Shown one piece after another: positions 25,201-34,981 of a stretch of DNA of 64,000 nt. Each line of letters opens with the position of its first letter. Position 1 is the first letter of the stretch. Source of the DNA: Pelodera strongyloides (taxonomy: Eukaryota; Nematoda; Chromadorea; Rhabditida; Rhabditidae); contig JAANDG010000190.1 in NCBI GenBank assembly GCA_036852015.1, forward strand, positions 174,721 through 238,720, written 5' to 3'. Made by a program: the position numbers and the translations under genes. The notes under the pieces were generated by a model. It saw only the letters and a program-made list of their open reading frames with translations. It had not been told where the DNA came from and did not search any database.

Positions 25201-26187
25201 GACTGCAGAGAAGGTAGAGAGCGTAAGGATGCCCGTCAGCCGATGAGAGATATCCAACATGAAGTTATCCCCGAAGACCGATCTACGTCTATTCGCGGCT
25301 CCAAGGTTTGTACCTTGAACTCAACTATTTAAAGGGAGAGGCCCACAAGAAAAAAAGTTTTCCTTAATTTACTTACACAGAATGTCCGGAATTTCAGAAA
25401 TGTTACAGTGAACACCGCATTTCTTTGCATCTAGAACTCACAGAGTTATTCCCCGGCAAACAGTTCGGCCAGGTACCGTAGTCAGATACGTCAATAGACG
25501 TTTTTTACGGTTTATATCTGTTCATTAGCATTCTTCCTCTGCATAATAATTGTTAAACGGATGAAGAACATTTTTACGATTATAAAAACGCGTTTCCAAT
25601 ACTGTAATGCCATAAAAGCGCAAAAATTGATTCTGACTGCGGTACCTTGCCGAACAGTTTGCCGGGGAATAACTCTGTGAGTTCTAGGTGTAAAGAAATG
25701 CGGTTTTCACAGTAATGTTTCTGATATTCCCAACATTCTGTGCAGGTAAATTGAGGAAACTTTTTTCTCGTGGGCATGTCCCTTTAACGACTGCATGAAA
25801 CTTTGTCGATAAGTTCTGTATATGACGTTTTATCTAGAATGCTCAAAATCGTCTTGAAAACCACACACAAAATGCAGATTTGGTAGGATCTGTAGGATTG
25901 CAGAAACTGTAGGATCGCGCAATCATGACTGAGCGTTACAAGCTATTAGCCCAATGGTACTCTAGGCAAAAATGTTTCCGTTTGTACAGTAATAAATAAC
26001 ATATGTTCAGGTGTTTCCCGAAACGGATGAGAACCGCAACACTTGTTTCTATGATGAACACTTTGTTCGCAAATTGCACGAATTGGAGAAGAAGGAATCG
26101 CAGGGAAGTCTGGCCACATCGACTCCCAAACGACGTTCGCGCCAGTTTGATAATCGGCGTCATTCGAGGTTTTTTGATCTCGACTAA
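1240..26187 (+). CDS. PTB-SH2 phosphotyrosine adaptor, Shc-like domain order
   Basis: Cytoplasmic adaptor predicted to bind phosphotyrosine motifs; about 730 residues. Exons: 1240-1427, 2667-2986, about 3265-3422, 6498-6632, 9257-9337, 12983-13198, 18823-18923, 19292-19367, 23129-23227, 23434-23549, 23684-23764, 24141-24312, 24404-24529, 25159-25305, 26011-26187. Phases agree at every junction except the start of exon 3. There a strong acceptor at 3289 is out of phase, and a weak one at 3264 keeps the frame. Residues 1-215 are Ser/Pro-rich. The PTB domain spans about residues 217-318 and the SH2 domain about 499-620. A charged tail ends in FFDLD. The start is the first ATG after an acceptor. 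Domain order fits Shc, but the linker lacks tyrosines and the SH2 tail recalls tensin, so the orthology is uncertain. Confidence 0.85.
1612..2408. mobile_element. Long palindromic element in intron 1 of the adaptor
   Basis: The outer ends are inverted copies: GGCC-CATCCACCAA on the left and TTGGTGGGCC-GGCC on the right. Motifs such as CTCACCC and GGGTGAGAG recur in both orientations. The centre is AT-rich with no coding capacity. It is not obviously one of the TTAA families in the rest of the window. Confidence 0.6.
2981..3158 (+). repeat. Tandem duplication carrying a 5' splice site
   Basis: Two head-to-tail copies of about 90 bp (about 2981-3073 and 3074-3158) each contain TGCAAGGTGAGC. 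The end of exon 2 and its donor have been copied into the intron. Each copy also has GTCAGATGCAAAAAC, a possible acceptor. The copies differ by only a few bases and short indels, so the event is recent. Confidence 0.8.
4711..4891. mobile_element. Family 4 miniature element (about 180 bp)
   Basis: The ends read (G)AGGTATAACGGCTGGTTTTTG and its inverse CAAAAACCGGTTGTTACGTCG. It ends in TTAA, shared with the next element. Confidence 0.7.
4888..5057. mobile_element. Family 4 miniature element, abutting the previous one
   Basis: It begins TTTAAAGCGAAATATCGG and ends GGCTCGTTCGCTTTAAG. It contains the octamer-like ATGCAAATG. Confidence 0.7.
6633..9256. other. Intron of the adaptor gene between PTB exons
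   Basis: About 2.6 kb. It holds a family-4 element (8369-8553). A stretch at 7219-7265 (GAGGGGGGCT...GCAAGATTC) recurs in diverged form at 22110-22150, which suggests an old dispersed repeat. No gene was recognised. Confidence 0.5.
8369..8553. mobile_element. Family 4 miniature element
   Basis: It begins TTAAAGCGGTATAACAACCG. The inverse end is ACGTTTCAAAAATCGGACG. No coding capacity. Confidence 0.65.
9338..12982. other. Large intron of the adaptor gene
   Basis: About 3.6 kb of AT-rich sequence with diverged family-4 ends at both borders and a 22-bp direct duplication (GCTGCATTCCCATGCATTAT) at about 12641-12686. No gene was found. Confidence 0.5.
9353..9483. mobile_element. Diverged family 4 element
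   Basis: The left end has TATGATAGTCGGGTTTGAAG. The right end has ACGTTTCAAAGGTTGTCG and TCGTTTTAAG. A second solo end lies at about 9095-9135. Confidence 0.5.
13273..13462. mobile_element. Diverged family 4 element
   Basis: It runs from GAAGCGATAATATCTCTTCG to CAAACACCGTCTGTTATACTG. The interior has the family's ATGCATGGGAATGC-type core. Confidence 0.5.
14572..14659. repeat. Perfect GC-rich hairpin next to the minisatellite
   Basis: The arms are about 40 bp each (14572-14611 and 14620-14659), around an 8-base loop. The core pair is CCCGCCTTGTGCGC against GCGCACAAGGCGGG. The right arm runs into the first unit of the 24-bp array, so the left arm is an inverted satellite unit. Confidence 0.8.
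14636..14875. repeat. 24-bp GC-rich minisatellite, 10 units
   Basis: Ten consecutive 24-bp units follow the pattern AAGTGCGCGGCGCTCTGCGC plus GGGT, with scattered substitutions. The period is a multiple of three, so open frames of RRSARVSA and ALTRAERR type run through both strands. These are artefacts of the repeat rather than genes. Confidence 0.9.
15511..16092 (-). CDS. Small antisense gene inside the adaptor intron, function unknown
   Basis: Two exons, 16013-16092 and 15511-15698, join in phase and give an 88-residue protein. It starts at the ATG at 16091, directly behind a CTTTAG acceptor, which would fit a trans-spliced start. The product is basic: it begins MRICTFNDG, has an ADYILIAGNTLSDAIRERRR segment in the middle and ends WYEKLSRFN. 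No membrane segment or known motif was recognised. A further open exon at 16289-16389 could be upstream coding sequence, but neither open frame joins in phase. Confidence 0.55.
15745..15927. mobile_element. Family 4 miniature element in the nested gene's intron
   Basis: It begins TTAAAGAGAAATATCGGCCG and ends CCGGGCGTTATTTCGCTTTAA. The interior has ATTTGCATATGGTGC. Confidence 0.8.
16697..17095. repeat. GC-rich tandem array with 164-bp higher-order period
   Basis: Two nearly identical 164-bp copies start at 16697 and 16861, followed by partial units to 17095. Each contains GCGCGGCGCTCTATGCGGGA, the same core as the 24-bp minisatellite about 2 kb to the left, plus GCGGGAAAGTATGCGCGCAC blocks. 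Confidence 0.85.
18957..19085. mobile_element. Family 9 element, single arm
   Basis: It begins TAAGGGCGCGTTCGGGATG with a second CGTTCGGGATGGACATTTCC inside. It matches the left arm of the element at 63551-63812. No right arm is present here. Confidence 0.6.
19984..20158. mobile_element. Family 4 miniature element
   Basis: It begins TTAAAGCGAAATAACAGCC and ends CCGTTATAACGCTTTAA. A related solo left end starts at 20524 (TTAAAGCGGTATAACATCAG). Confidence 0.65.
20742..20843 (-). CDS. Possible isolated minus-strand exon in the adaptor intron
   Basis: A 34-codon frame starts MSAGYLNDMLCYEDVLDLL and ends at a good donor (GTAAGC). A second candidate minus-strand exon lies at about 20330-20394 (ELRKQSFVDAHLEQ, acceptor TTTAG, donor GTAAAG). 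The two do not join in phase directly. They could be parts of a nested gene or chance frames. Confidence 0.25.
21122..21518. mobile_element. Family 2 palindromic element (about 395 bp)
   Basis: The ends are TTAAAGGGACAGGCCCATCA and its inverse. The two arms are almost fully complementary, with a short AT-rich centre containing GCAAATTTAGC. A sister copy is at 46193-46582. Confidence 0.9.
23684..24529 (+). other. SH2 domain segment of the adaptor (three exons)
   Basis: The segment starts at GEWIYPIDEN. The phosphotyrosine pocket motif is FVLRYS, the counterpart of FLVRES, and keeps its invariant arginine. VSHYLVIR supplies the strand with the conserved His. The end has HHSVM followed by LPCRL. 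That last pairing resembles the tensin SH2 (HSIM...LPCKL) more than the Shc SH2. All key binding residues appear intact. Confidence 0.85.
24585..24670 (+). repeat. Dispersed repeat, copy 1
   Basis: It contains GAGCATGCTCCCAGCCTCCC, GGGAGGT, and CACACGAATCGG, then GACAAATTC. The same order of motifs occurs inverted at 29188-29280. Boundaries are approximate. Confidence 0.6.
25329..25787. mobile_element. Family 3 palindromic element (about 460 bp)
   Basis: The ends are TTAAAGGGAGAGGCCCACAA and an imperfect inverse ending GGGCATGTCCCTTTAA. The arms share GTTATTCCCCGGCAAACAG. The loop has a single TTAA, which serves as an insertion site in the third copy of this family. Confidence 0.9.
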
Positions 26188-28182
26188 GCTGCTGCCGGCA
26201 TAGGCTTATGTCTATGCCTATGCTAAAGCTTAGGCTCTTATTTCACTCTTTCTTCTTTGCATGCGGGATTGCTCCTGATCGGGTCTTCTAGTCGTTTTGT
26301 TATTCATTTTTCTCTCTCATTATATTCCTTTTCTATAGTACTCTCTATCAAACACTCAACTCAATAAGGCTAAACAACTAGGCAAATATCTCTATTAAAG
26401 CGAAATGCCAGCCTCTTTGGAAAATTTGCATATGATAAGCAAATCCTATGTATCCTATGCTAATTTTGCGCGATTGCCGTGGACGATCGCGCAAAATTAG
26501 CATAGGATACATAGTATTTGCTTATCATATGCAAATTTTCCAAAGGGGCTAGCATTTCGCTTTAAACTCAAATTTCCTTGAAAACTCCTATTAATAATAA
26601 TTTTGAACAGTATTATTTGCGAATGCAAAATAATCACTTATATATATATATATCACTGACGGGTTTTTGTAATTTTTTCTTTTTGTTTTGTTGAGTGCAG
26701 TATAGTTGGTAATTACTTTGTTATATTGTATCAGCCCGTCTGTTTTTTTGTTTTGATATGTCTGAATCAACTTTTTATGCGTGCTTGCCTACATGTTCAG
26801 TTTTCGCTTGCTTTATCTTAGTTAGAATAAATTTTATTGCGTACTTGAGTCAAAGTAACATCCGAGCTCCAGCTATGGTCAAGACCTTCTATGCAGCGAA
26901 AACTCCTCTTAAGCGACTATGAAGCGATTTTTTCCCGACCGGAAACTTTTCATTTAAATTATTTATGAAATTGCTGATCAAGTTAAATATATGTAGCACG
27001 GATGTTGCTGACTGTTTGACACTACAAAATTCCTATCCTATAATGTTCATTCTTTCAAGAAAATGACCAGCATACTTCAGTATTGCTTTGTTCCAAGACC
27101 GCCCATTTGTCAATCTGAATCTAATCACAGGAATCTTGTCCTTTTCTAGTGCATTGTTTTGTTGCACAGTTGTTCTGCTTTTGTCACGCTTTGTAGCCAA
27201 TGATTCAAGTTTTTATTATTTGTGTTTTGGACATTGTTCCCATATTATAAGCCTTGCAAATTTGTTAATAAACATTTTTTTCATCATTGAATTTGTTACC
27301 ATCTTTAAAACGTAATTGGTGATTACTCCTTGTTAATTTACTCCTTGGCGACGATCCTTCCTTTAGCGCCAAGCCAAGGGTTATTTGACAGCTGCGAGTC
27401 ACACGTTAAATTTGTACTTGTACCCGATTTCTGTCGAATCTTGTCATGGTCATATTTAGTTGCCGATGGGCTCAGAACCTAGCGCGTGGGAGGCATTCCT
27501 CTGGGTAGTGTATAGTAGCTCGGTCTTCATTCGGTCGCTCTCCTTACTACAACCCCCTGCTTGAGTTACTGTCTGCTTTTACACCGAAAAGCGACAATAC
27601 TAAGTGTGCATACATTCTGGTGTTTGTGAAGCCAAATTGATATATAGACATGTCCTATATGTATAAAAGTGTACACCACTACAGTGAAACAAATTTAGTA
27701 AGCAATAATTTATTTAATAAGATGAGCACGGAAATAATGATATGTGGGTATAATGCGAACAAGCGATTTCCTGTTTTTGAGCCACATCCAGGAAAAAATA
27801 AGTGCACTCTTATAATTGGTATCGTGTGTTCGCGTTCAAATACAAAGCGGAGAAGATTCAAAAAAGCACCTAGTTTTCGTTGAAAGAACAAAGGTAGCTC
27901 AAGAATGAGAGCTGTTTTGTTAATAAGACCCAATTCAACAATCAAAAAATCTTCAGACGTAAACGGGATTTATCAGGTCCTACTAACAAATAGCATGGCA
28001 CCCAAATACGTAAAATCTAGGTCGTGGTCAATAACGATTTGAACAGATGTGAGATCATCAAGCGAGAAAAAAAGATCAAAACTAAAATACGAATCTATAT
28101 ATTTTTGCCTTGATGTAAACGACCGTGTATACTCTATACAGCTAGAAATTGCAAATGGCGAGGTTCTAGAATTGAACAAGAC
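26188..28182. other. Intergenic region between convergent genes
   Basis: This is 3' flanking DNA of the adaptor (plus strand) and PSME4 (minus strand). It holds a family-5 element, a (TA)n run at about 26639-26656 and a possible AATAAA at 26826 for the adaptor. A TTTATT near 27709 could be the minus-strand poly(A) signal. No further gene was recognised. Confidence 0.55.
26395..26565. mobile_element. Family 5 palindromic element (about 170 bp)
   Basis: It begins TTAAAGCGAAATGCCAGCC and ends GGCTAGCATTTCGCTTTAA. The arms are nearly perfect and include AATTTGCATATGATAAGC. The short loop is in the opposite orientation to the copy at 54918-55088. Confidence 0.9.
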
Positions 28183-31100
28183 TTATGCATAATAATTAGG
28201 AGCACCACATTCTTCAATAAGCTGTGCAACATCCGTTCCGAACAGCTCCGCACTTTCAGCCCACTCTTCACGTCTTCCAGTACGGAAATTTCGAAGACAG
28301 TCGCCGCAATATTTCTGAAATTATTTATTTATTAGATAACACCAACAGGGTGTGCATCACAAGTGTCATGATATAATTCCCGTTCTTATGTTAAATCATC
28401 ATGTAAATCATTTCCTTATATTAAAGGGTCAGGCCCATTTCAGGTAACACCTATTTTATATAACTCTATCTGATTCTCCGTATCGAATATGGTAGGAAGC
28501 AATTTTTTTCAAACTTAAAGCGTAACATTCCCGCAATTACCAGCAATTTACCATGGCCAGTCATACACAACAATCAATCGCAGTTGTCACGCCCCTTCGC
28601 GCTGATTGGCCAATATGCTATATTGGGCGTGGCAATTGTGTTATTGGCCAATCAGCGTGAATGGGCGTGACAACTGCGATTGATTGTTGTATGACTGACC
28701 ATGGTAAATTGCTGAAAACTGCGTGAATATTGCGGCTGAAAATTGGAAAAAAATTCAGCCTACTATATTTGAAACGGAAAATCCGATGGAGTCATCAAAA
28801 ATAGGGGTTACCTGAAATGGGCCTGACCCTTTAATAAGTTCGACGAATACGTAACTTTTTGACGTAATAGAACAAATCAGTTAGAAAAAACGCAAACCTT
28901 TATTTTGTAATTTGGAGAGTGCACCAAATGAACCAATTTCTGCAGCAATGGACGAATCACTCGAAGGCTGAAATGAAACTAATGATTCGTACTCAGTGTA
29001 TAAACATTCACAGCCACAATCTAGTTTGCAATGTTTTTTGTTTATATGTTTTTAATATTTTTTAGCTGAAAAACATAAGATGAATTGATGAATATAATTA
29101 AGAAACATGAATTATCAGGGAGAGATAATGTACGTTCCAAAATCATGTTCACTTACTTGGCCGTATTCACGAAGCGTGGGAGCCCTCCCGGTTGGGGGAA
29201 TTTGTCTCCACGACTCGCTGATTCGCGTGTCCCTCTCTTTTTATGACCTCCCATAGGAGGCTGGGAGCATGCTCCCAATGTTTGTGCATACGACCACAGT
29301 ACGCTGTCACCTACCCATTATGACATCCTGGAGCGGTTGCGTGCACAATGGCGCACAACCCAAGAGCGCCAACCTCACTCGCGTGTTCGTCGTGTCGAGC
29401 CGCGCTTGAGAGATTCAAGAAATGATTCTAAAAAGGAACAGAATAAGAATTACGTTCTGTAGAAGGTTCGAATAACGTACATCCGGGTAAGGAATATTTA
29501 ATATTCCTTTCAGCATATCCTGGCTCAAGAAAGGTGAAACACATACAACTATGTCCTGATCAGCGACCAGGTAGGTTCTCTGCAACAGGGCAGCCAGACA
29601 CATCACCGAAGCTTTGCAGACTTCAATCTGAAAATAAGGACACATAAATAATGTATACACAAAGGAAAATATAATCAACTAATCAAAAATAACTGTGGTT
29701 TGTAAATATAGTGTATTAAACCGATTACTTGATTGATGGTAGGAATTACATTAATATTTGAATAAATTTTTATACTCTTTTTATGCATGTGCTGCAGTTG
29801 CTCCATAAAACAATTGATCCAATAAAAAAGAACAAATCCCAACCGAATCATCTGCAATCGCCTCCATAATGAATGCCCGGATCTTTTTCCGCCTTTCATC
29901 AGTACAGTAGATGTAATAGTTGGCAACAACAGAGCTCTGAAATGAATAAGTTCACTAAGGCAATAATGCACTAGAGATATGTATGAAATAAAATGTTTGC
30001 TCGAAGTGCCGTGGAAGGTTAAAAGTCCAGTTTGTATTCCTGCAGCACACCATTTGTAGCGGCAGGTGCGCAACAAGTGCCCCAAATGGAAATTGTACAC
30101 TTTTGGAACGCACCTGGTCCTGCTTCCTGCCACGCTATGAATTATGAAATAATATTCTAGTTTTAAAAGGTATACCTGTAAGAACTTGATGATTGCCATG
30201 CGAACTCGGAACGCGTGAGTTGCTTGGTAAGTCTGAAAACGCACTTCCTCCTATTATATAGAAAAATGAAATAAAAGGTCAAATGTTAGAGCTTTAGCCT
30301 TTAGCATTTTATTGCCAACCTTTCTAATCCAAAAAATAACCGATTTCCGTGGTATGATGAGTAGAAAGACATAAAAATAGCAATTGTGAAACCCACCGAA
30401 ATCAAAATATTGAGCAGTTCGTCAACATATTTGGGATTCAAATAGCAGGGCGCCATGTAGTTGTTGAGGAGAACTGTCGCTTTGGCACGCATCTCACCAA
30501 TGTTGGTGTCCTCGTCTTGTCTAGAATGCATTATTTTGGCAATGATTAATAGATTAAAACGGAGCATAAGCGTAATATGGGTTCGAGCATTTTGCACATC
30601 TTTTGCACATCACAACCGCAAATCCATTGCATATGTTAGAAACATTTTCTCACGTTGATTCGTCATCCGTCGCAAAAACGAGAAGGATGGGGATTGTTTG
30701 TATGATTGTTTTGTTTAGGGCCGTGGTGTTCGTCTCGTAGAACAAGACGAGGATGTCAACGAGAGTGCGGAGGTAGATCAGGGACTGGAAAGAATTTTAT
30801 TGAATACACCTTGCGTGTACACCGAATGAATTTTGTCAATTAGGCGTGTAACTGCTGCAGAAAAGCATAGCTTATTAAAATAATCATCACATTCGAGCGC
30901 ATGAAGAACATGGTCTGACTATCGACTTCATCTTAGGGGTTTACCTGGTCTTTGACATCGGCAATCTTTGCAATATTGGTGTCACTTGGGCTTGGACTCA
31001 CTGCGGGACTTGCATCACAACTCTGAACAAGAAGGTTCGATCGGAGGTAAGAAAAACTATTATTGAAACGTCTTTTCACAGATGAAACGCAGGTGGTACG

Positions 31101-34100
31101 TAGCGAAAGTCTGGCGCGAGCGAAAATGCCGTGCGGCGAGAGCCTGGCAAAGGCTGGGCCGCTGGCTGGGCGAAAAAATCTGTTTGCGCGGCGAAATGTA
31201 GGCAAACCCGTTTTTCCCGCGCACCAAATTGTTTCGCCGCGCACCACACAAGTTTCACGTTGTTTGTGTAGAAAGCAATCAGCAAAAAAGCTAACCCATG
31301 GAATTATCGGTATCAGAGGATCGTTCGCTGGTTCAGCGCCACTTGTAAGCTTGGGATCCGAATCGGTTGTCTTAACAAGAAAGATTAGGAATCTACGTAC
31401 AAAAGCCCAACGTAGCGAAGTATTCATGTTTATTCATAATCTGTAAAAGATACCACAACGGGGTCCATCAAATCGGGAGCATGTTGAAGCGCAGGAGGTG
31501 GCGTCGACACGGTTACGACGGGTGATTGAGCGTGCTGGACTTCCTTTCCCTGGAATACGTATATTCATTAATAATTCTAAGACTATGATTAATAGAATAA
31601 GGATGACCGCACAAAAATATCATATGGATGCATACTTGAAAAAAGGTAGATGCTGTCTTTTAGGATATTTAACCAGGTGTTCTTTCAATAAGTTTGGAAA
31701 ACAAAATAACACATAGTCATTCGACGTGAAAACTAACATCGTTACTAATAGTTCCCGTTTTCGTGGCACTTACGACGGCTTGCACCAGCTGAAATTGTTT
31801 AGTTAGTTAATAACACAAATAATAAAACTTCGTGCTGGACAAAAGAAAGGAAAGAAAAATATGGTCTGTTTTATTTTCAAGCGCTAACCGGATCCTCAGT
31901 TGTGTCCATTTTTGTCAATTTAACCGCAGGAGAACATGGAGACTTAGCCTTGGTTGGCGAACTTGCAGCTGAGCCATTCATCGGCGAATTTGCTAAACGA
32001 GACAGTTAATCCAACATTACCTTTCATTTTGAAGTCTCCAATATGATTGTTGAAAGCGAAATAGCGGCCGGTTTTTGTAACGCATCTCAACTATCTACAT
32101 TTCTATGTATTTATGCGAAGGGGGTTCGCATAGGGGTCGATTTTTTATGCTAATTTGCTTCATTTGATCAAAACATGGAAAACAGTAGTCCACCATGCGT
32201 TTCAAAAACCTGCCAGTATTTCGGTTTGACAATTCACGTTGTCGAGAAACTCTAAAAGGTCTGTTGCCTTTATGTTTCCTTTTAGACAAGCATCTAAATT
32301 TGTGAGGGGAAGTAACAATTTTACCTCCACTCCCAATGAATCGCATTCTCGACCTGGATCTTCTTCTTTTCAACATATTATTGTTGTCATCTTTGGACAC
32401 TCCTTGCATTTGCAACATTGAGTCGATGATTGATTGGTGCAAATTCTGTGCATTAGATGCAGTCCCCGGTTTTAAGCGATCCGTCACGCCCTTCAACTGA
32501 AAAGACGGCAATTTTGTTAACTTTCCTTCAAATTGTTCATTTTTTTCTTTTCATTTTTACCCATGTTATGCACTACTTCGTGTAGTGTTCCTCTTGCAAG
32601 CACATTCAAGAATTGAAGAATTATAACTTATACAATACTACTTTGTTTTATTCCGTGGAATTTCAAAACGGTTTACGTCATTTTTGTCCCACGGGTACCA
32701 ACCTCGCACATAAACGATTGCAAAAGATGTTCAAATTTGAGGGGTCTGAGATGGGATGGGACATCTTTGTGAGGACTACCGTAGTGACACAACTCCATTT
32801 GAGCACAAGCCATGAAGACACTGAAAAAAACTCTTTTACACATTGTCAACAGTTGTTCTAATGTTTTCTTAATAAAAAAAAAAACAATTTTAGAATAATA
32901 TAAGCATTGTGCAAACTCCCGACTTCCGACTGTCGAGAATCTTCAAAATTACATAAAGAAATTTTTACTGTCTTTTACATTAAATCATGTGAAACAGTAA
33001 ACTCACGCTGCAATGCAAACGCGGTCGGTTTCGAGTTTTGCGTTCGGAATGCACTTCCACGCCGAGCGGACGAGACGGTTCGTGATGTCGGCGTGCTTCC
33101 AGTTCAGACAGAAAAGAGTGTTGAAACGACTAAAATATATAGGTGCAAATACATATATGGGTTGTATATGGAAATATACCATATCAAATACACGGGTGGA
33201 ACCAGAGCACCATGGATATTTTACACGAAAAGGTACATTTCTAAGAGCCTCTGGAGATCGTTAGTGCGTGCGTACTTATGTGCTCAATCCGGTACAAATG
33301 TACAATCTTCAAAAAGCGCCTGTGTCCAATTACGTGTCCAAGACTCACATGCCGAGTTGTCTGCTAGTGACTCCCTTGGGTGGATGGTCAGCCATATCGA
33401 GAATCATCTCCACGAACCAGTGGACTTGACGCAGATCCCAGCCTCTCGTTAGCTGAAAGGGCGATTGTGAATTCTAACTTCATTTGTATTTCAGTCGCAC
33501 CGCATAATGATGTTTGGTCATACATAATCCTATGGTTTCACTAATCGTTTCGAACCGATTACCCCTTCCCGTAGAAAAACGTTCCCAAGGCCTCTTCTCA
33601 CCTGGGAACGTTTTTCACGAGGCTTTTGGTGTTAACTATACGGTTGCCGATATAGACCCTAAGAATAATAATCTGCAAGATTTTCACTTACATTAGAAGC
33701 GGCAACGATCCAATTAGCCTCTACTTCTGACTGAAGCCGATCGATAAATTTGCGGACACCCGGCTGCAGCCAAGACCATAATTTCTGAATTAGTAATGTG
33801 CAATACGATTAATTTTTTGAGAGTACATACGTACACGTACGCAAAAAAAAATGAATATTTCTTTGCCTTATACCTGAAGTCTCGCAAACGACCAATGTCG
33901 AGTTCCGCAGACAACACCACTCAGAAGGTCAAGCGCCAGAGACTGCTCCTCTCTCTAAACGTAACCAAAATTGCTTGAATGAATTGCTAAAAATAAGCAG
34001 TCATAAGATAAGCAGTCATAAGATGATGGCCTATTAAAGCGAAATACCGGCCGGTTTTTGAAACACATGGAATAGACCAGCATGCTTATACAGCTTATGC

Positions 34101-34981
34101 AAATGAGCAAAAATTAGAATAAAAACTAGACCCCAATTAGACCCCACTTCGCATAAATGCATAGGAATGCAAGTACTTGAGGTGCGTTTCAAAAACCGGC
34201 CGGTATTTCGCTTTAAGCCTGTCTGAGACCCACGCGTACGATGACATTATATGTATTCTACATCATTTAAAATTTTTACCTTCTTTGACGGCAACAATCT
34301 GGCCATTATCTGCACATAATTGTCAAAGATGGCTGTGGCATTCGGAAAATTTCTCAGCAAATACTTCAATAACATTGAGGTCTCGGTGAAGGCCATGCAC
34401 TGTGTTCCGTCGTTCTTCTCGATGATCAGATAACTGAAATATTAAGTCATTAAGATTATTAGATACTAATTAACTAAAAACACGGTTGAGCACCATTTGT
34501 ATATGGTGCTTGTGCTTATTATTCCTTTCTTGACATTTAATGTATATATTACATGACTCATTTATCCAATTTCCTTAAAATACATTTTTCTTCCTTAATC
34601 TTATTGTATAAAGGAGAAGAGTTTACTTGGTCTCTTGTTTGTGTGAACCAAACGAAAATTAGAATATCTAGGAGGATATAAAAGGAGAATCGGAGCCCAG
34701 TGTTGAGCAAGCGAAATCGAACCTTATTTCATGATTTTTCAAGATACGTTGCAAACGTTTCACACAAGTGTGCTCACTATTCCTGCATCTTAAACATTGA
34801 AAGTCGCCTCAGGCGGCGATAGCCGTCTGGTAATAATATAAAGATGAAGCTGACGTACTCGATCATTTTCTGCACATTTTCCATTTTACTGAAGAATTCG
34901 ACGATCAGTTTCTCCTTTTCACTAAGCGGGCCTCTTTCAATTGGGTCTCCTTCACTCCACGGACGGCATACTTTCAGCTTC
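28183..34981 (-). CDS. psme-4: PSME4 C-terminal third: exons 41-60
   Basis: Exons in order: 34859-34981, 34280-34433, 33874-33954, 33692-33784, 33349-33452, 33007-33129, 32703-32745, 32325-32496, 31889-31992, 31774-31788, 31454-31549, 30945-31022, 30654-30784, 30397-30520, 30176-30232 (or to 30250), 29844-29936, 29481-29627, 29315-29427, 28898-28967, 28183-28314. Phases agree throughout. Landmarks are RHWSF, LTRGWDLRQVHWF, an RRRSRSR stretch, a 15-nt microexon (LVQAV), RHDEHASEVGALGLCA, and the final GAPNYYA before TAA. Confidence 0.9.

Noticed and set aside
29968..30150. Open minus-strand stretch between PSME4 exons 29844-29936 and 30176-30232
   Set aside because: Joining the flanking exons directly matches PA200 without a gap, so the stretch is intronic despite being open.
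31060..31446. Plus- and minus-strand open frames in a PSME4 intron
   Set aside because: Same reason: a GC-rich islet with frames open in both directions and no conserved motif.
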